Source: Malania oleifera
Lineage: Eukaryota; Streptophyta; Magnoliopsida; Santalales; Ximeniaceae
DNA: 64,000 nt
Assembly: GCF_029873635.1 (NCBI RefSeq)
Contig: NC_080427.1
Location: forward strand, 75,361,348-75,425,347
Direction of reading: 5' to 3'
Below the pieces are notes generated by a model. That model made no database searches. It worked only from the letters and a program-made list of their open reading frames with translations, and was not told where the DNA came from. A program made the position numbers and the translations under genes. The first letter of the stretch is position 1, and each line of letters begins with the position of its first letter. Shown here piece after piece: positions 61,985 to 64,000 of this stretch.

Positions 61985-64000
61985 TATAATGACCTCAAAA
62001 TTTACATCATCATCATCATTTCTTTTTTATATATATCCATACCTAAGCAGCGGAAACATAAATCATATAATCATATATACTATACAATACCATAATCCAG
62101 TATATACAAACCATAGCCATACAAAATAATTCCCTCCAGTATCATCTACCCCAAAAATACAAAACTCTATTAAAAACTCACCCTACAACCAGGGTAATCA
62201 AATAAACTCCCTATCCGTGAACCTGATCTGCTCGCCTAGCTGGCTCACCTGAAAAATAATAAAATAATAGGGTGAGACGACGCTCAGTAAGTGGAAATAT
62301 GCTATTACAAGTGTGTGGCGACCGAGTCGTAAAACTATAATAATAGTATGTAAAACTGCATGATCTGGTAAATCTGTAAAACTCATATATCACATGTACA
62401 GTAGCTTAAAATATATGTATCATCTAAACTTTCTATCATTCATACTGCTAATATCATACTATATACAACAAAAACTGTAAAATTGTATACATATACATAA
62501 CTGTGCTTTATCTCTAGAACTCTGTATGTCATGATTTGACCCCTCATAACAGGGTTGTGTGGCCCGTAGGCGGTCGGACCTCTAGGTAAGTCACTATACT
62601 CTACACTACCTCAGATCGGCCAAACTGCATACTCTTCTAGGCACGGGATTGGCTGCTACCTTGTCAAACTGGCCCTCTCTACCTAGTGAACTGGGGAGCT
62701 GTATCCTCTTTGAGCATAGTTTGATAGTATCCACACACTATCTGAGATATATGGTTGCACTCTATCTGTATTAGCAACGGTACCGTGCTCTGTATTCCGT
62801 ATTTGTACTGTATCTGTCTATAATCTTTCCTCAAGGATCTGATACTATATATATACATATATACTCTTTTACCGTTTTTATCGTGTTTCCAAAATTACCA
62901 TAATGCGATCTTTCTGTACTGTAATCTCTGTATTCTGTATCTGTAGCATCTTGATGTTATCTCTATATATTTGTCTATAAAATATATATCTATATACTCT
63001 GTCTGTATACTCCGAATGTTATGGTAATAGGAAACATGGAATACTGCAAATGCTATATATGCTAATCTAAGTAAAACTGTAATATACTATTCTGGATAAA
63101 CATCTATAATATACTAATCTCTATAAAACTATAACATATTGATCTGAGTAAACATCTGTATATATATGTTTATATATATATGTTTTGTGAAACTATTTGA
63201 ATAAAAGTTGTATATATCTGTATAATCATCTGATTAAAACTGTATATGTACACATATTAAGTCTATATAAAAATCTGTAAAATATCTAACTATATTTGTA
63301 TAGCTTGCTATACTAAAAATTGTACAAAACTTTATATCAGGTAATATTTACTCCGGCCACGCATACTTTAAAAAAATTCATATTCTGTACTATAACTGGT
63401 ATACATGTATATATATAAATGTATAAAAATTTCTAATAACATAAATGAATCTCCTAACATAGCATATTTCTCTTACCTTAAATCTGAAAAGCCTCTCACT
63501 GAACTCTAGCCCTACCCCCGCATGTTTCTCCACTTAACACCCTAAAAACAACATCCCCCAAAGCAAAACATCAGTATTTTCTTGCCTACAACATTTCTTA
63601 TAATTGTAGAGGAAGCATATTCTGAACAAAATACCTTACCCTGAATTTGGGATGAATTTCAAACCTCTTCCACTGACGATCTGCTTTGGCAAACTTGCAG
63701 AAAACTTTGCCAGGAGCGTCGTGTGGCTTCAGATCGTCGATCCAACGTGAAATGGGGCCTGAATTGAAGAGAGAAGGAGAGGGGTGCGTTTTAGAGAGAG
63801 AGGGAGTGATTGTCGTGCCAAACTTTGCAATTTAATCCGAGTTTTCCCTATTTATAGCTCTGGATTCATCGACGAGACACGTCATCTCGTCGATGAGTCC
63901 TTAAGGAATTTCATTGTCGAATTTCCTCCTTCATCGACGAATTTCTGACTGGCCCAAAAACCCTCTCGGTATTTTCCCATTAATAAGACATGGCTTCATC
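61985..64000 (-). mobile_element. Minus-strand Gypsy LTR running off the window
   Basis: In plus coordinates it begins TATAATGACC, the decayed reverse complement of the GGTCATTACA LTR end. Further right are blocks shared in reverse with the LTR at 52108-53338. Its U3 lies at 63845-64000, with a TATAAATAG on the minus strand near 63855 and GTCGACGAA-like words at 63868-63940. The LTR start is beyond 64000. It is either a solo LTR or the 3' LTR of a minus-strand element. At 62000-63470 it is very AT-rich with CTGTA-type words. Confidence 0.82.

Noticed and set aside
62198-62393. Small overlapping ORFs at 62198-62393
   Set aside because: They lie in the minus-strand LTR and have no similarity beyond the LTR match.

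Overview
The window is nuclear DNA of a flowering plant, most likely a eudicot. The evidence is a spliced gene with GT-AG introns, Tat-type and chromovirus-type Ty3/Gypsy elements, a TRIM, tRNA-derived SINEs and plant LINEs. The species cannot be named from the sequence. Almost nothing here is host protein-coding sequence except one gene.

Host gene. One complete gene lies on the minus strand from 23597 (ATG) to 4538 (stop). Its ten exons assemble to 397 codons and match QTRT2, the accessory subunit of the eukaryotic tRNA-guanine transglycosylase that inserts queuine into tRNA. Its 11.4-kb first intron holds remnants of four LINE insertions, all antisense to the gene. Smaller introns hold a TRIM with a perfect target-site duplication and an inverted pair of SINEs.

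Left edge (1-4500). An LTR tail, a poly(A)-tailed retroposon remnant, a GC-rich remnant of a duplicated and frameshifted gene, a very AT-rich block and the 3' flank of QTRT2.

Centre (23854-43488). A 19.6-kb Tat-lineage Gypsy element with both LTRs and a 5-bp duplication, inserted 256 bp upstream of the QTRT2 start codon in head-to-head orientation. It carries decayed gag-pol, a spliced antisense ORF, eight tandem ~725-bp units that each repeat the start region and a TATA-type promoter of that antisense ORF, and several minisatellites before the 3' LTR. Its RNase H is split by a solo LTR, which is itself split by an inverted solo LTR of the same family.

Right side (43489-64000). A nest of chromovirus-type (probably Tekay) Gypsy pieces: a solo LTR with perfect TSD, a decayed LTR-gag piece, an inverted integrase fragment, and an element whose integrase is split by a solo LTR that is split again by a third solo LTR of the Copia-like family. 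A minus-strand LTR runs off the end. All five full or partial U3 regions seen here carry clusters of an imperfect TTCGTCGACGAA palindrome just upstream of a TATA box. No bacterial-type operon, CRISPR array or tRNA/rRNA gene was seen. The most novel-looking structures are the promoter-bearing tandem array, the palindrome arrays in the Gypsy U3 regions, and the fast-changing palindrome arrays inside the ~2-kb solo LTRs.
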